From contig CAZHCK010000118.1 of NCBI GenBank assembly GCA_964530915.1, positions 1 through 5,843 on the forward strand: a DNA stretch of 5,843 bases, in the 5' to 3' direction. A program made the position numbers and the translations under genes. Positions within the stretch are counted from its first letter, which is position 1. The number at the start of each line of letters is the position of its first letter. Of the stretch, positions 1 to 5,774 are shown one piece after another. Source of the DNA: Cloacibacterium sp964530915. GTDB lineage: Bacteria; Bacteroidota; Bacteroidia; Flavobacteriales; Weeksellaceae. The notes under the pieces are model-generated. The model saw nothing but the letters and a program-made list of their open reading frames with translations, was not told the origin of the DNA and did no database searches.

Positions 1-148
1 CTATTAAAATTGCTTACATAAATCCGAAAAAATATTACATTTTATCAACAATTTTTGAATTTTATTGACAATGGATTTTGAGAATGATAATTCCTTTCTC
101 GGATGAATATTTTCTTCGAAATAAATCGGAATTTTTTATCTTTTTAAA
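1..148. other. Non-coding AT-rich flank downstream of the operon
   Basis: I see no convincing gene, terminator or promoter here. Weak inverted matches exist (ATTCC at 90-94 with GGAAT at 128-132), but there is no GC-rich stem followed by T residues to end the minus-strand operon, so its terminator either lies beyond the window or is Rho-dependent. Confidence 0.5.
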
Positions 149-1060
149 TTACAAAAAAGACAGTAGTAAATGCCAAATTCCCACGGTAAGGATAGATAGA
201 GGAATTCCTACGGCAACCATCAAGTTACAAAATTTAGGTTCTAAATCATGAGCCGAAGCAATAATCGCCGCTGTAATCATAGGCGCCATCGCTGCTTCTA
301 AAATACAAATGTCTATTACGTCTCCATTTTGGTGGAAAATATATTTGTAAATCACCAAAATAATGAGTGGCAAAAGAACGAGTTTGAAAAGTAAACCGAT
401 GAAAAGGTGAAATCCTTCTTTTTTTTCAATTTTTTTCCATTGCATTTGACTTCCTACAGAAACTAAAGCAAGTGGGACAGTAGTTGCACCTAGTTTCATT
501 AAAACTTCGTCAAAATCTTTTGGAATTTCTATGGAGAAAATATTCAGAAATAAAGCAATTACAAATGCAATAAATGGCGGAAATTTTAAAATTTTAGAAA
601 GATGTTTGAGCATAGAATCTTTGCTGCCAGAATAAAAATTAGCGACTAAAATTCCTACAGTAGAAAGCGCGACAAATCCGGGTTGGTCTACCAACATCAC
701 CGTTTTTAAACCTTCTTCTCCATACATCGCTTGTATTAAAGGAATGCCTACAAAAGAAGTGTTTCCGAAACCTGCGCACATAATTAAAGCACCAATTAAG
801 GAAGATTTCCAACCGAAAATTTTTCCTAATCCTGCAAAAAATAAAATCGCCGCAAAAATTCCTATCCAAACCACTAAAACGGGATAAATCACCGAGCTGT
901 TGAGTTCTATTTTTGAAATATAATACAGCGAAAATGCAGAAAGTGAAATGTTTATCACAAATGCATTCAATGAGGTGTGAAAATTCTCGGGAATTATTTT
1001 AGATTTTTTTAAAACAATTCCTATGATCAAACAGACAAAAAGTAAAATTAGGTTGCTCAA
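149..1060 (-). CDS. AEC-family (auxin efflux carrier-like) membrane permease
   Basis: This 303-residue protein is a secondary transporter of the AEC family (Mem_trans fold), whose bacterial members move organic acids such as malate or malonate; the substrate here cannot be read from sequence. It is hydrophobic throughout, with about ten membrane segments. Family hallmarks are GFGNTSFVGIPL near residues 97-108, PLALVSVG at 196-203, and the closing stretch with EAAMAP (255-260) and VGIPLSILTV (284-293). The length is normal for the family. It is the last gene of the minus-strand operon, 9 bp after the PAQR gene. The start is TTG: an in-frame TAG (the upstream gene's stop) lies four codons before it, no ATG exists in between, and the first in-frame ATG would remove about 90 residues. 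I see no convincing terminator after the stop. The family call is firm and the substrate unknown. Confidence 0.9.
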   Translation of the reverse strand: MSNLILLFVCLIIGIVLKKSKIIPENFHTSLNAFVINISLSAFSLYYISKIELNSSVIYPVLVVWIGIFAAILFFAGLGKIFGWKSSLIGALIMCAGFGNTSFVGIPLIQAMYGEEGLKTVMLVDQPGFVALSTVGILVANFYSGSKDSMLKHLSKILKFPPFIAFVIALFLNIFSIEIPKDFDEVLMKLGATTVPLALVSVGSQMQWKKIEKKEGFHLFIGLLFKLVLLPLIILVIYKYIFHQNGDVIDICILEAAMAPMITAAIIASAHDLEPKFCNLMVAVGIPLSILTVGIWHLLLSFL

Positions 1061-1069
1061 TTTCTTTAG

Positions 1070-1714
1070 CTAGACGTATAAATAAATAGATAAAAAGTGA
1101 CAGAAACTACCTGCTAAAACAAAAAAATGGAAAATAGCATGATTGAATTTTATTTTTTTAATGCTGTATAAAATAGCACCAATCGTATATGAAACTCCAC
1201 CGAAAATCAAGTAAAATACTCCTTTTTCGTGTAGATGAGCAGTAAGATCTTGGAAATAAAAAACAATCAACCAGCCCATCAAAACATACATCGCTGTAGA
1301 AATAACTTTAAATCTTCCTGTGAAAAATAATTTGAGAATAATTCCTGTAAAAGCCATTACCCAAACCATCGAAAAAATAAGCCAACCAGTTTCTCCGTTT
1401 AAGCTTACTAGAGTAAAAGGCGTATAACTTCCTGCGATAAGAACATAAATAGCGGCATGATCGAAAACTTTGAGTTTAAATCTCTTTTGCGGTTCCTTTG
1501 AAGCGTGATATAGGGTAGAAGCGAGGTATAATAAAATTAAACTCACCCCAAAAATTGGGAAACTAATCATCATCCAGATATTGTCTTGTTGCACCGCTTT
1601 AATGATTAATAAAACCAATGCGATGATGCTCAAAAAAATCCCGAAAGCATGAGACCAAATGTTTAATTTTTCTTCGGTAGGTGAATAGAATTGTATGTTT
1701 GTTTTTTTATCCAT
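1070..1714 (-). CDS. trhA: TrhA/hemolysin III family protein (PAQR, seven-helix membrane protein)
   Basis: This 214-residue integral membrane protein belongs to the hemolysin III/YqfA/TrhA branch of the PAQR superfamily, relatives of adiponectin receptors. Seven hydrophobic segments are visible. The superfamily metal-site pattern is complete: Glu15 with Asn18, Ser21 and His22 before helix 1, S66-x3-H70 after helix 2, Asp85-His86 in the third segment, and H192-x3-H196 followed by His206 at the C-terminal end. In the family these Ser/Asp/His residues bind zinc and suggest a hydrolase-like activity. TrhA homologues are reported to influence membrane-lipid homeostasis, and the name hemolysin does not show that the protein is haemolytic. 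Its ATG follows the UMP synthase TAA with no gap, so translation is probably coupled. The family call is secure; the cellular role in this organism is inferred. Confidence 0.92.
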   Translation of the reverse strand: MDKKTNIQFYSPTEEKLNIWSHAFGIFLSIIALVLLIIKAVQQDNIWMMISFPIFGVSLILLYLASTLYHASKEPQKRFKLKVFDHAAIYVLIAGSYTPFTLVSLNGETGWLIFSMVWVMAFTGIILKLFFTGRFKVISTAMYVLMGWLIVFYFQDLTAHLHEKGVFYLIFGGVSYTIGAILYSIKKIKFNHAIFHFFVLAGSFCHFLSIYLYV

Positions 1715-3073
1715 TTAGAGAGATTTTAGGTAGGCGTTCCATGATTCTAATTTGTAGAGTTTTGCAGATTTTTCTACATTTTCAGCTTTATAAATTCCGC
1801 GTCCTACAATTACGAAATCTGTATGTAAATTTTTGAAAACATGTTCCGGTGTATTGTACTGTTGACCTTTGTCATCGCCTTTGGAACTGATATTTACTCC
1901 CGGTGTAAAAAGTAAAACATTGGCAGGAACTTTATTTTGAGCCACACAACCGATAATGTTAGGATGCGTTTCTACTATTTTTAAAGCTTCTGTTCTGTAA
2001 TTTTGGTCAGTAAGTGCACCTTTTGAAGACATAGAAAGAATAGCAATTACCCCAGAATTCATGAAACAATCAATGCTTTGATAGCCTGCAATAACGTGAG
2101 AAGTAACCAAATCTGCCCAATGCGAAATTTTATACATTCCGCCTCTGTACTGCAATTCCTGAGTATTCCCGATGTCGCCAAATTTTCGGTCTTCCATCAA
2201 AAGGAAATTATGCTTCGTTGCTAAATCTTTAAGCGGAAGAATGGTCTTGTCACTATCAAAATCAGAAATAATGTCAATATGCGTTTTTAGGGCTACAATA
2301 TGTGGACCTACTTGTTCTGCAAATTCTAGCAATTCTTTGGTAGTGGTTACATCTGCAGAAGCAATAAGGTTAGATTGTTTAGAAATGGCAATTTCTAATA
2401 TTTTTTTGCCAACAGAATGTTCGCAATTTTCTAATTTTTGTTCGTAAGAAAGTCTTTTTTCTTCTTTGAATTCAATTTTATTTCCTGCGATAAATTCATT
2501 AATTCTTAAAACTTCTTCTTCCGTAAGATGGTCTACTTCTTTTAAAATTTCTACCACTTCAGAAATGCTGAAAAGCGTATGAACATGATAGCCTTTTTCT
2601 TGTAAAAGTTGCTTTCCTCCTTGTTCACGGTCTAGAACCACTACAATATCAGAAACTTTTAACCCTTCATTTTCTACTTCGGCGATGGTTTCTACCAAAG
2701 ATTTTCCAGAAGTAATTACATCTTCTACGAGTAGACAGTTTTGTCCAGATTTATAAATGCCTTCAATGAGTTTTTTGGTTCCGTATTCTTTAGCTTCTTT
2801 TCTCTTGATAATCAATGGAATATAGCTTTCTAGAGACATGGCAGTTGCCATAGGTAATGCAGCATAAGGAACACCGCAAATCACATCGAAATTGTCTAAA
2901 GGAAGCATGTCTAAAAGATAATTGGCCAAATGTTTTAAGATTTTTGGCTCAGAAGCGAGTGGTCTTAAATCTACATAGAATGGGCTTTCGATGCCGGATT
3001 TCAATGTAAATCTGCCGAATTTTATAATCCCAAGTTTATAACATTCTAAGAAGAATTCTTTTTTACTTTCCAT
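1715..3073 (-). CDS. pyrEF: Bifunctional UMP synthase: orotate phosphoribosyltransferase fused to OMP decarboxylase
   Basis: This 452-residue cytoplasmic enzyme should carry out the last two steps of UMP synthesis: orotate plus PRPP to OMP, then decarboxylation to UMP. Residues 1-200 are the OPRT domain, with KSG (25-27), FYVDLR (32-37), the catalytic-loop motif RKEAKEYGTK (91-100) and the PRPP-binding motif VEDVITSGKS (116-125). Residues 200-225 form a charged linker. Residues 225-452 are the decarboxylase: Asp241 (SADV), Lys263 (LKTHID), the catalytic D295-x-K297-x2-D300 in EDRKFGDIGNT, the phosphate-loop motif MSSKG (348-352), TPGV (390-393) and VGRGI (423-427). All catalytic residues are present. 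Domain order, the EDRKF-DIGNT motif and the GQQYN-P segment match, from memory, animal UMPS rather than typical separate bacterial PyrE and PyrF. It is first in its operon, behind a -7 box about 20 bp upstream. The ATG at 3073 has an A-rich leader and suits the OPRT N-terminus. Confidence 0.96.
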   Translation of the reverse strand: MESKKEFFLECYKLGIIKFGRFTLKSGIESPFYVDLRPLASEPKILKHLANYLLDMLPLDNFDVICGVPYAALPMATAMSLESYIPLIIKRKEAKEYGTKKLIEGIYKSGQNCLLVEDVITSGKSLVETIAEVENEGLKVSDIVVVLDREQGGKQLLQEKGYHVHTLFSISEVVEILKEVDHLTEEEVLRINEFIAGNKIEFKEEKRLSYEQKLENCEHSVGKKILEIAISKQSNLIASADVTTTKELLEFAEQVGPHIVALKTHIDIISDFDSDKTILPLKDLATKHNFLLMEDRKFGDIGNTQELQYRGGMYKISHWADLVTSHVIAGYQSIDCFMNSGVIAILSMSSKGALTDQNYRTEALKIVETHPNIIGCVAQNKVPANVLLFTPGVNISSKGDDKGQQYNTPEHVFKNLHTDFVIVGRGIYKAENVEKSAKLYKLESWNAYLKSL

Positions 3074-3092
3074 TTTACTTTTTTACTTTTTA

Positions 3093-3119
3093 CAAAGGTA
3101 AGATTTTTATAAGTACGAA
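3093..3119 (-). promoter_or_regulatory. Promoter of the UMP synthase operon
   Basis: Read on the minus strand, TACCTTTG (3100 to 3093) matches the Bacteroidota -7 consensus TAnnTTTG exactly. It lies about 20 bp before the ATG at 3073, implying a very short A-rich leader. The -33 side is weak: the best candidate is TTCG at 3119-3116 with a 15-bp spacer, shorter than usual. The -7 box is seen directly; its use is inferred. Confidence 0.6.
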
Positions 3120-3146
3120 GCGTAAGGTTAAAAGTACAAAGTATGA
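3111..3146. repeat. Degenerate AAGTACRAAG short repeat in the divergent intergenic region
   Basis: AAGTACGAAG (3111-3120) and AAGTACAAAG (3132-3141) differ at one base and lie 21 bp apart, with the related CGTAAGG between them. AAGTACAAAGTACGAAG-like strings are, to my recollection, common between genes in flavobacteria. The rest of 3074-3303 shows only the promoters described and no small gene. Confidence 0.45.
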
Positions 3147-3220
3147 GTTCTAGAGTAGGAGAATTGTAGAATGAGAGAGTGCTTAACTTTAAAATAAATA
3201 GATCAAACCAAATTATAGAT

Positions 3221-3249
3221 TTTGTTAATGAAAAATTGACCTATTTTCG
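3221..3249 (+). promoter_or_regulatory. Candidate distal promoter for the SOD gene
   Basis: TTTG at 3221-3224, a 17-bp spacer and TATTTTCG at 3242-3249 resemble a -33/-7 pair with one mismatch in the -7 box (TAnnTTTG expected). It would start a leader of roughly 47 nt. It competes with the better -7 box 20 bp downstream, so only one of the two may be active. Confidence 0.4.
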
Positions 3250-3272
3250 GGACTTTTTTGCTATTTTTGGGA
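3241..3272 (+). repeat. Direct repeat CTATTTTYGGGA, 20-bp period, in the SOD promoter
   Basis: CTATTTTCGGGA at 3241-3252 recurs as CTATTTTTGGGA at 3261-3272, eleven of twelve bases identical and exactly 20 bp apart, about two helical turns. Both copies cover a candidate -7 box. They may be two alternative promoters or a repeated protein-binding site on one DNA face. Confidence 0.5.
3262..3269 (+). promoter_or_regulatory. -7 box of the likely main SOD promoter
   Basis: TATTTTTG is an exact match to the Bacteroidota -7 consensus TAnnTTTG, 34 bp before the SOD ATG, giving a predicted AT-rich leader of just under 30 nt. The nearest TTG on the -33 side is at 3236-3238, 23 bp away, which is somewhat long. 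No Shine-Dalgarno sequence precedes the ATG, as is usual in this phylum. Confidence 0.55.
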
Positions 3273-3303
3273 AATTCAATTTTTAAAATAAAATAATATT
3301 TAT

Positions 3304-4062
3304 ATGAAAAAATTAGTTCAATGGGCTTTTGTAGCCATCGCTTTTTCTGCGGTTACTTCTTGTGTAGCGGTAGTGGGAAATACAGCACAACCTGTAGTAA
3401 ATGTAGAATCTACAGATTATGGTAAACCTTCTGATGTTACTGCAAATGCAGGTGCTTTCAAAATAAAAACACTGAAACATAATTATGATGCTTTTTCAAA
3501 ATATGTAGATGCTAAAACCATGTACATTCACTTTTCTAAGCATTATGTAGGTTATTTGAACAACTTAAATAAAGCGGTGGAAGGAAAACCACAAGCGAAT
3601 ATGACCATAGAAGAAGTGTTGAAAACGATTGATACCAGCAATGCTGCATTAAGAAATAATGCGGGAGGTTACTACAATCACAATTTGTATTTTGATTTGA
3701 TGACTCCGAATTCAACAGGAAAACCAACAGGGAAATTAGCAGACGCTATCAATAGAGATTTTGGTAGTTTCGAAAATTTCAAAAAGCAGTTTTCTGATGC
3801 AGGAGCGAAACAATTTGGTTCTGGTTGGGCTTGGTTAGTAACAGATGCTTCAGGAAAATTGAAAGTAGGAAGTACCGCAAATCAGGATAATCCTTTAATG
3901 CCGGGAATGTCTATTTCTGGAGCTCCAGTTTTGGCAATGGACGTTTGGGAACACGCTTATTATTTAAAATATCAAAATAAAAGAGCAGATTATATAGAAG
4001 CTTTCTTTAATGTAATCGATTGGAACGTAGCTTCTGATTACTATGAAAAAGCAATGAAATAA
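3304..4062 (+). CDS. Exported lipoprotein Mn/Fe superoxide dismutase
   Basis: This 252-residue protein is an iron/manganese-family superoxide dismutase, converting superoxide to oxygen and hydrogen peroxide. A lipoprotein signal (KK, hydrophobic core, lipobox V17-T-S-C20) and a ~30-residue tether precede the core, so it probably sits in the cell envelope, unlike cytoplasmic SodA/SodB. Metal ligands are His76 (MYIHFSKH), His126 (NNAGGYYNH), Asp213 and His217 (DVWEHAYY). His80 and Tyr84 of the gateway are kept. Gly121, Gly122, Gln194 and Asp195 (STANQD) match Mn-type enzymes. Tyr129 is Fe-type, and Phe130 replaces the nearly invariant Trp four residues after the second His. Metal preference is therefore open. 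No acidic run follows Cys20, so I see no surface-export signal. The ATG at 3304 gives the complete signal peptide. It is a single-gene unit with its own promoter and terminator. Family assignment is near certain; location is predicted. Confidence 0.95.
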   Translation: MKKLVQWAFVAIAFSAVTSCVAVVGNTAQPVVNVESTDYGKPSDVTANAGAFKIKTLKHNYDAFSKYVDAKTMYIHFSKHYVGYLNNLNKAVEGKPQANMTIEEVLKTIDTSNAALRNNAGGYYNHNLYFDLMTPNSTGKPTGKLADAINRDFGSFENFKKQFSDAGAKQFGSGWAWLVTDASGKLKVGSTANQDNPLMPGMSISGAPVLAMDVWEHAYYLKYQNKRADYIEAFFNVIDWNVASDYYEKAMK

Positions 4063-4063
4063 T

Positions 4064-4095
4064 AAAAAAAAGGCACTCAATTGAGTGTCTTTTTT
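4064..4095 (+). terminator. Rho-independent terminator of the SOD gene
   Basis: The stem GGCACTC (4072-4078) pairs with GAGTGTC (4083-4089) with one G-U pair around an AATT loop, followed by six T. An A8 run on the left extends the stem with the T run and gives a T tract on the opposite strand, so it could work in both directions. It begins 2 bp after the SOD stop and isolates that gene from the hydrolase. Confidence 0.88.
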
Positions 4096-4112
4096 ATTGC
4101 TTTAAAATTATA

Positions 4113-4120
4113 TATCTTTA
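4113..4120 (+). promoter_or_regulatory. Candidate -7 box for the serine hydrolase gene
   Basis: TATCTTTA differs from TAnnTTTG only at the last base and lies 21 bp before the ATG at 4142, in the short gap after the SOD terminator where a new promoter is required. I see no well-spaced -33 box: TTG at 4097-4099 is only 13 bp away. Position supports it more than sequence does. Confidence 0.4.
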
Positions 4121-4141
4121 CAGAAATTCAAAAAAATCAGC

Positions 4142-5686
4142 ATGAAAAAATCATTTTCTTTGTTCTTTATTCTTTGCTCATTATTCTTTTTTAGCCAAAT
4201 TTCAGAGCAGAAACTAGACGAACTCATCCAAAAAAGCATCACTACTTTTGATGTTCCCGGAATGTCTGTTGGCGTGTTAAAAGACGGAAAAGTCATCTAT
4301 TCTAAAGGTTTCGGAGTGCGTTCTCTTAACAATAAATTACCCATGACGCCAGAAACTTTGGTGGGAATTGCTTCTAATTCTAAAGGTTTTACTTGCACTG
4401 CTTTAGCAATTTTAGCAGACGAAGGAAAACTGAATTGGGATGATAAAGTGACCAAATTTTTACCAGATTTCAAAATGTATGACGATTATGTGACACAAGA
4501 ACTTACCATCAAAGATTTGGTGACACATAGAGCTGGTTTAGGTCTTGGACAAGGAGATTTAATGTTTTTTCCAGAAGGTGGAATCATGACTACAGAACAG
4601 TTATTGCACAATGTTCGTTATTTGAAACCAGTGCATTCTTTCAGAAATACGATGGATTATAATAACGTGATGTTTATTGTAGCAGGAGAAGTTATTCATA
4701 AAATTTCTGGCAAAACTTGGGCAGAATTCATCGAAGAAAGAATTATGAAACCGGTAGGAATGACAGCAAGTTTCGGTTCTTATAACCGTGCAAAATCTGT
4801 AGAAAATAAAATTGATGCACATGCTCCAGTCAATGGAAAAGCGGTTGCGGTTCCTCACGATTGGAACGAAACTGCCAATGCTGCTGGTGGAATTTTGAGC
4901 AATATCACAGACATGACAACTTGGGCAAATTTCTTAATGAACGGTTTCGTGACCAAAGATGGAGTACGTTTGGTTTCTGAAAAAAATGCGAATCTTCTTT
5001 GGCAAATTCAACAACCAATTTCTATGGCTGCCAAAAATCCTTATGATACTAAATTTTACGGTTACGGTTTAGGTTGGTTTATTTCTGATGTAAAAGGTCA
5101 TCGTCAGATTCAACATACAGGTGGTTTAATCGGTACAGTTACGCAATTTACCTTAATTCCTGATTTGAATTTAGGAATTGTAGTGCTCACGAATCAACAA
5201 CAAGGTGTGGCGTTTAACACGATTACCAATACCGTGAAAGATGCTTATTTAGGAATTGAAGACAGAAATTGGCTAAAAACTTATGCTGAAAGATATGCAA
5301 AAGGCAATGCTCAATATGACAAAGAAAAAGCCGAAACGTATGCTAAAGTATTTGCTTACCAAAAAGACAGAAGCGCAAAACTAGCTCCTGAACAATTTGT
5401 AGGAACTTATAGAGATGCTTGGTTTGGTGATGTGGTAATTTCTAAAGAAAAGAAAGGTTTTAGAATTATTTGTAAATCTTCAGAACGATTAAAAGGCGAA
5501 GTTTTGCCCTATTCTAAAGATACTTTCGTTATCAAATGGGATGATAGAAGTTATGACGCAGATGCATTCTTCACGCTTACTTTTGATGAAAACGTAAAAG
5601 CAGTTTCTGCCAAAATGAAACCGATTTCAGATGTTACGGATTTCTCTTTTGACTTTGGAGATTTGGATTTGAAAAAAGTAGATTAG
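4142..5686 (+). CDS. Exported serine hydrolase, class C beta-lactamase/esterase fold with C-terminal DUF3471-like domain
   Basis: This 514-residue protein belongs to the serine beta-lactamase/penicillin-binding-protein-like family (PF00144 type). An N-terminal Sec signal (MKKSF then a Phe/Leu-rich core) probably ends around residues 18-21 and has no usable lipobox, so a soluble periplasmic or secreted protein is expected. The three active-site motifs are intact: S78-N-S-K81 with nucleophile Ser78, Y173-N-N175, and H325-T-G327 in place of the KTG box. THRAGLG (128-134) and AAGGILSN (247-254) are typical of the esterase/peptidase-like branch. Residues 415-514, starting PEQFVGTYRD, form a beta-rich C-terminal domain resembling DUF3471. 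HTG rather than KTG suggests an esterase, D-amino-peptidase or similar hydrolase more than an antibiotic-resistance enzyme; the substrate is unknown. The SOD terminator separates it from the SOD gene, and a terminator follows it. Confidence 0.93.
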   Translation: MKKSFSLFFILCSLFFFSQISEQKLDELIQKSITTFDVPGMSVGVLKDGKVIYSKGFGVRSLNNKLPMTPETLVGIASNSKGFTCTALAILADEGKLNWDDKVTKFLPDFKMYDDYVTQELTIKDLVTHRAGLGLGQGDLMFFPEGGIMTTEQLLHNVRYLKPVHSFRNTMDYNNVMFIVAGEVIHKISGKTWAEFIEERIMKPVGMTASFGSYNRAKSVENKIDAHAPVNGKAVAVPHDWNETANAAGGILSNITDMTTWANFLMNGFVTKDGVRLVSEKNANLLWQIQQPISMAAKNPYDTKFYGYGLGWFISDVKGHRQIQHTGGLIGTVTQFTLIPDLNLGIVVLTNQQQGVAFNTITNTVKDAYLGIEDRNWLKTYAERYAKGNAQYDKEKAETYAKVFAYQKDRSAKLAPEQFVGTYRDAWFGDVVISKEKKGFRIICKSSERLKGEVLPYSKDTFVIKWDDRSYDADAFFTLTFDENVKAVSAKMKPISDVTDFSFDFGDLDLKKVD

Positions 5687-5691
5687 TTTTA

Positions 5692-5728
5692 AACCACAAA
5701 AGGCACAAAAGATTTTCTTTGTGTTTAA
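5692..5728. repeat. Imperfect palindromic intergenic element (ACCACAAAAGGCACAAAAG / CTTTGTGTTTAA)
   Basis: Just after the hydrolase stop, CACAAA (5704-5709) pairs with TTTGTG (5718-5723), and CCACAAAAGGCACAAAAG is itself a doubled CACAAAAG unit. This resembles the ACCACAAAGGCACAAAG...CTTTGTG hairpins that I recall as frequent between flavobacterial genes. It has no T tract and is weaker than the terminator that follows, so I treat it as a repeat remnant. Confidence 0.45.
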
Positions 5729-5735
5729 GAAATAC

Positions 5736-5774
5736 AAAAGAGCAACAAGTAAAAATCTTTTTGCTCTTTTTTTT
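5736..5774 (+). terminator. Rho-independent terminator of the serine hydrolase gene
   Basis: A perfect 10-bp stem, AAAAGAGCAA (5736-5745) with TTGCTCTTTT (5761-5770), continues past a single C-T mismatch into AAG/CTT (5747-5749, 5757-5759) and a seven-base loop. The T run continues to 5774. It lies 50 bp after the stop. The opposite strand would have only four T, so it acts mainly on plus-strand transcripts. Confidence 0.9.

Noticed and set aside
4..135. 43 codons open on the minus strand (ending TAA at 6-4), as if the end of another gene
   Set aside because: It has no ATG, GTG or TTG near its upstream end, is preceded by a stop at 138-136, and its composition is what AT-rich non-coding DNA would give. 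A decayed gene fragment cannot be excluded.
639..869. 76-codon open frame in another minus-strand frame within the permease gene
   Set aside because: It overlaps the AEC hallmark region in a different frame and its Arg/Phe/Cys-rich composition is not protein-like.
2172..2447. 91-codon open frame on the plus strand inside the UMP synthase gene
   Set aside because: It lies wholly antisense to a well-conserved enzyme domain, has no promoter or leader of its own, and its translation resembles no family.
3536..3727. 63-codon open frame on the minus strand inside the SOD gene
   Set aside because: It is antisense to the conserved SOD core with no independent signals.
3304..4062. Calling the SOD gene sodA or sodB
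   Set aside because: Metal-discriminating residues are mixed (Mn-type Gly/Gln/Asp, Fe-type Tyr129) and the protein is a lipoprotein, so neither symbol is justified.
4108..4296. 62-codon minus-strand open frame overlapping the hydrolase start and its promoter
   Set aside because: It is antisense to the signal peptide and has no recognisable family.
4601..4858. 85-codon open frame on the minus strand inside the serine hydrolase gene
   Set aside because: It is antisense to the intact, motif-bearing hydrolase, and its Cys/His/Arg/Phe-rich composition is typical of a shadow frame.
3304..5686. SOD and serine hydrolase as one operon
   Set aside because: A strong hairpin plus T-run at 4064-4095 separates them, and a candidate -7 box lies before the hydrolase.
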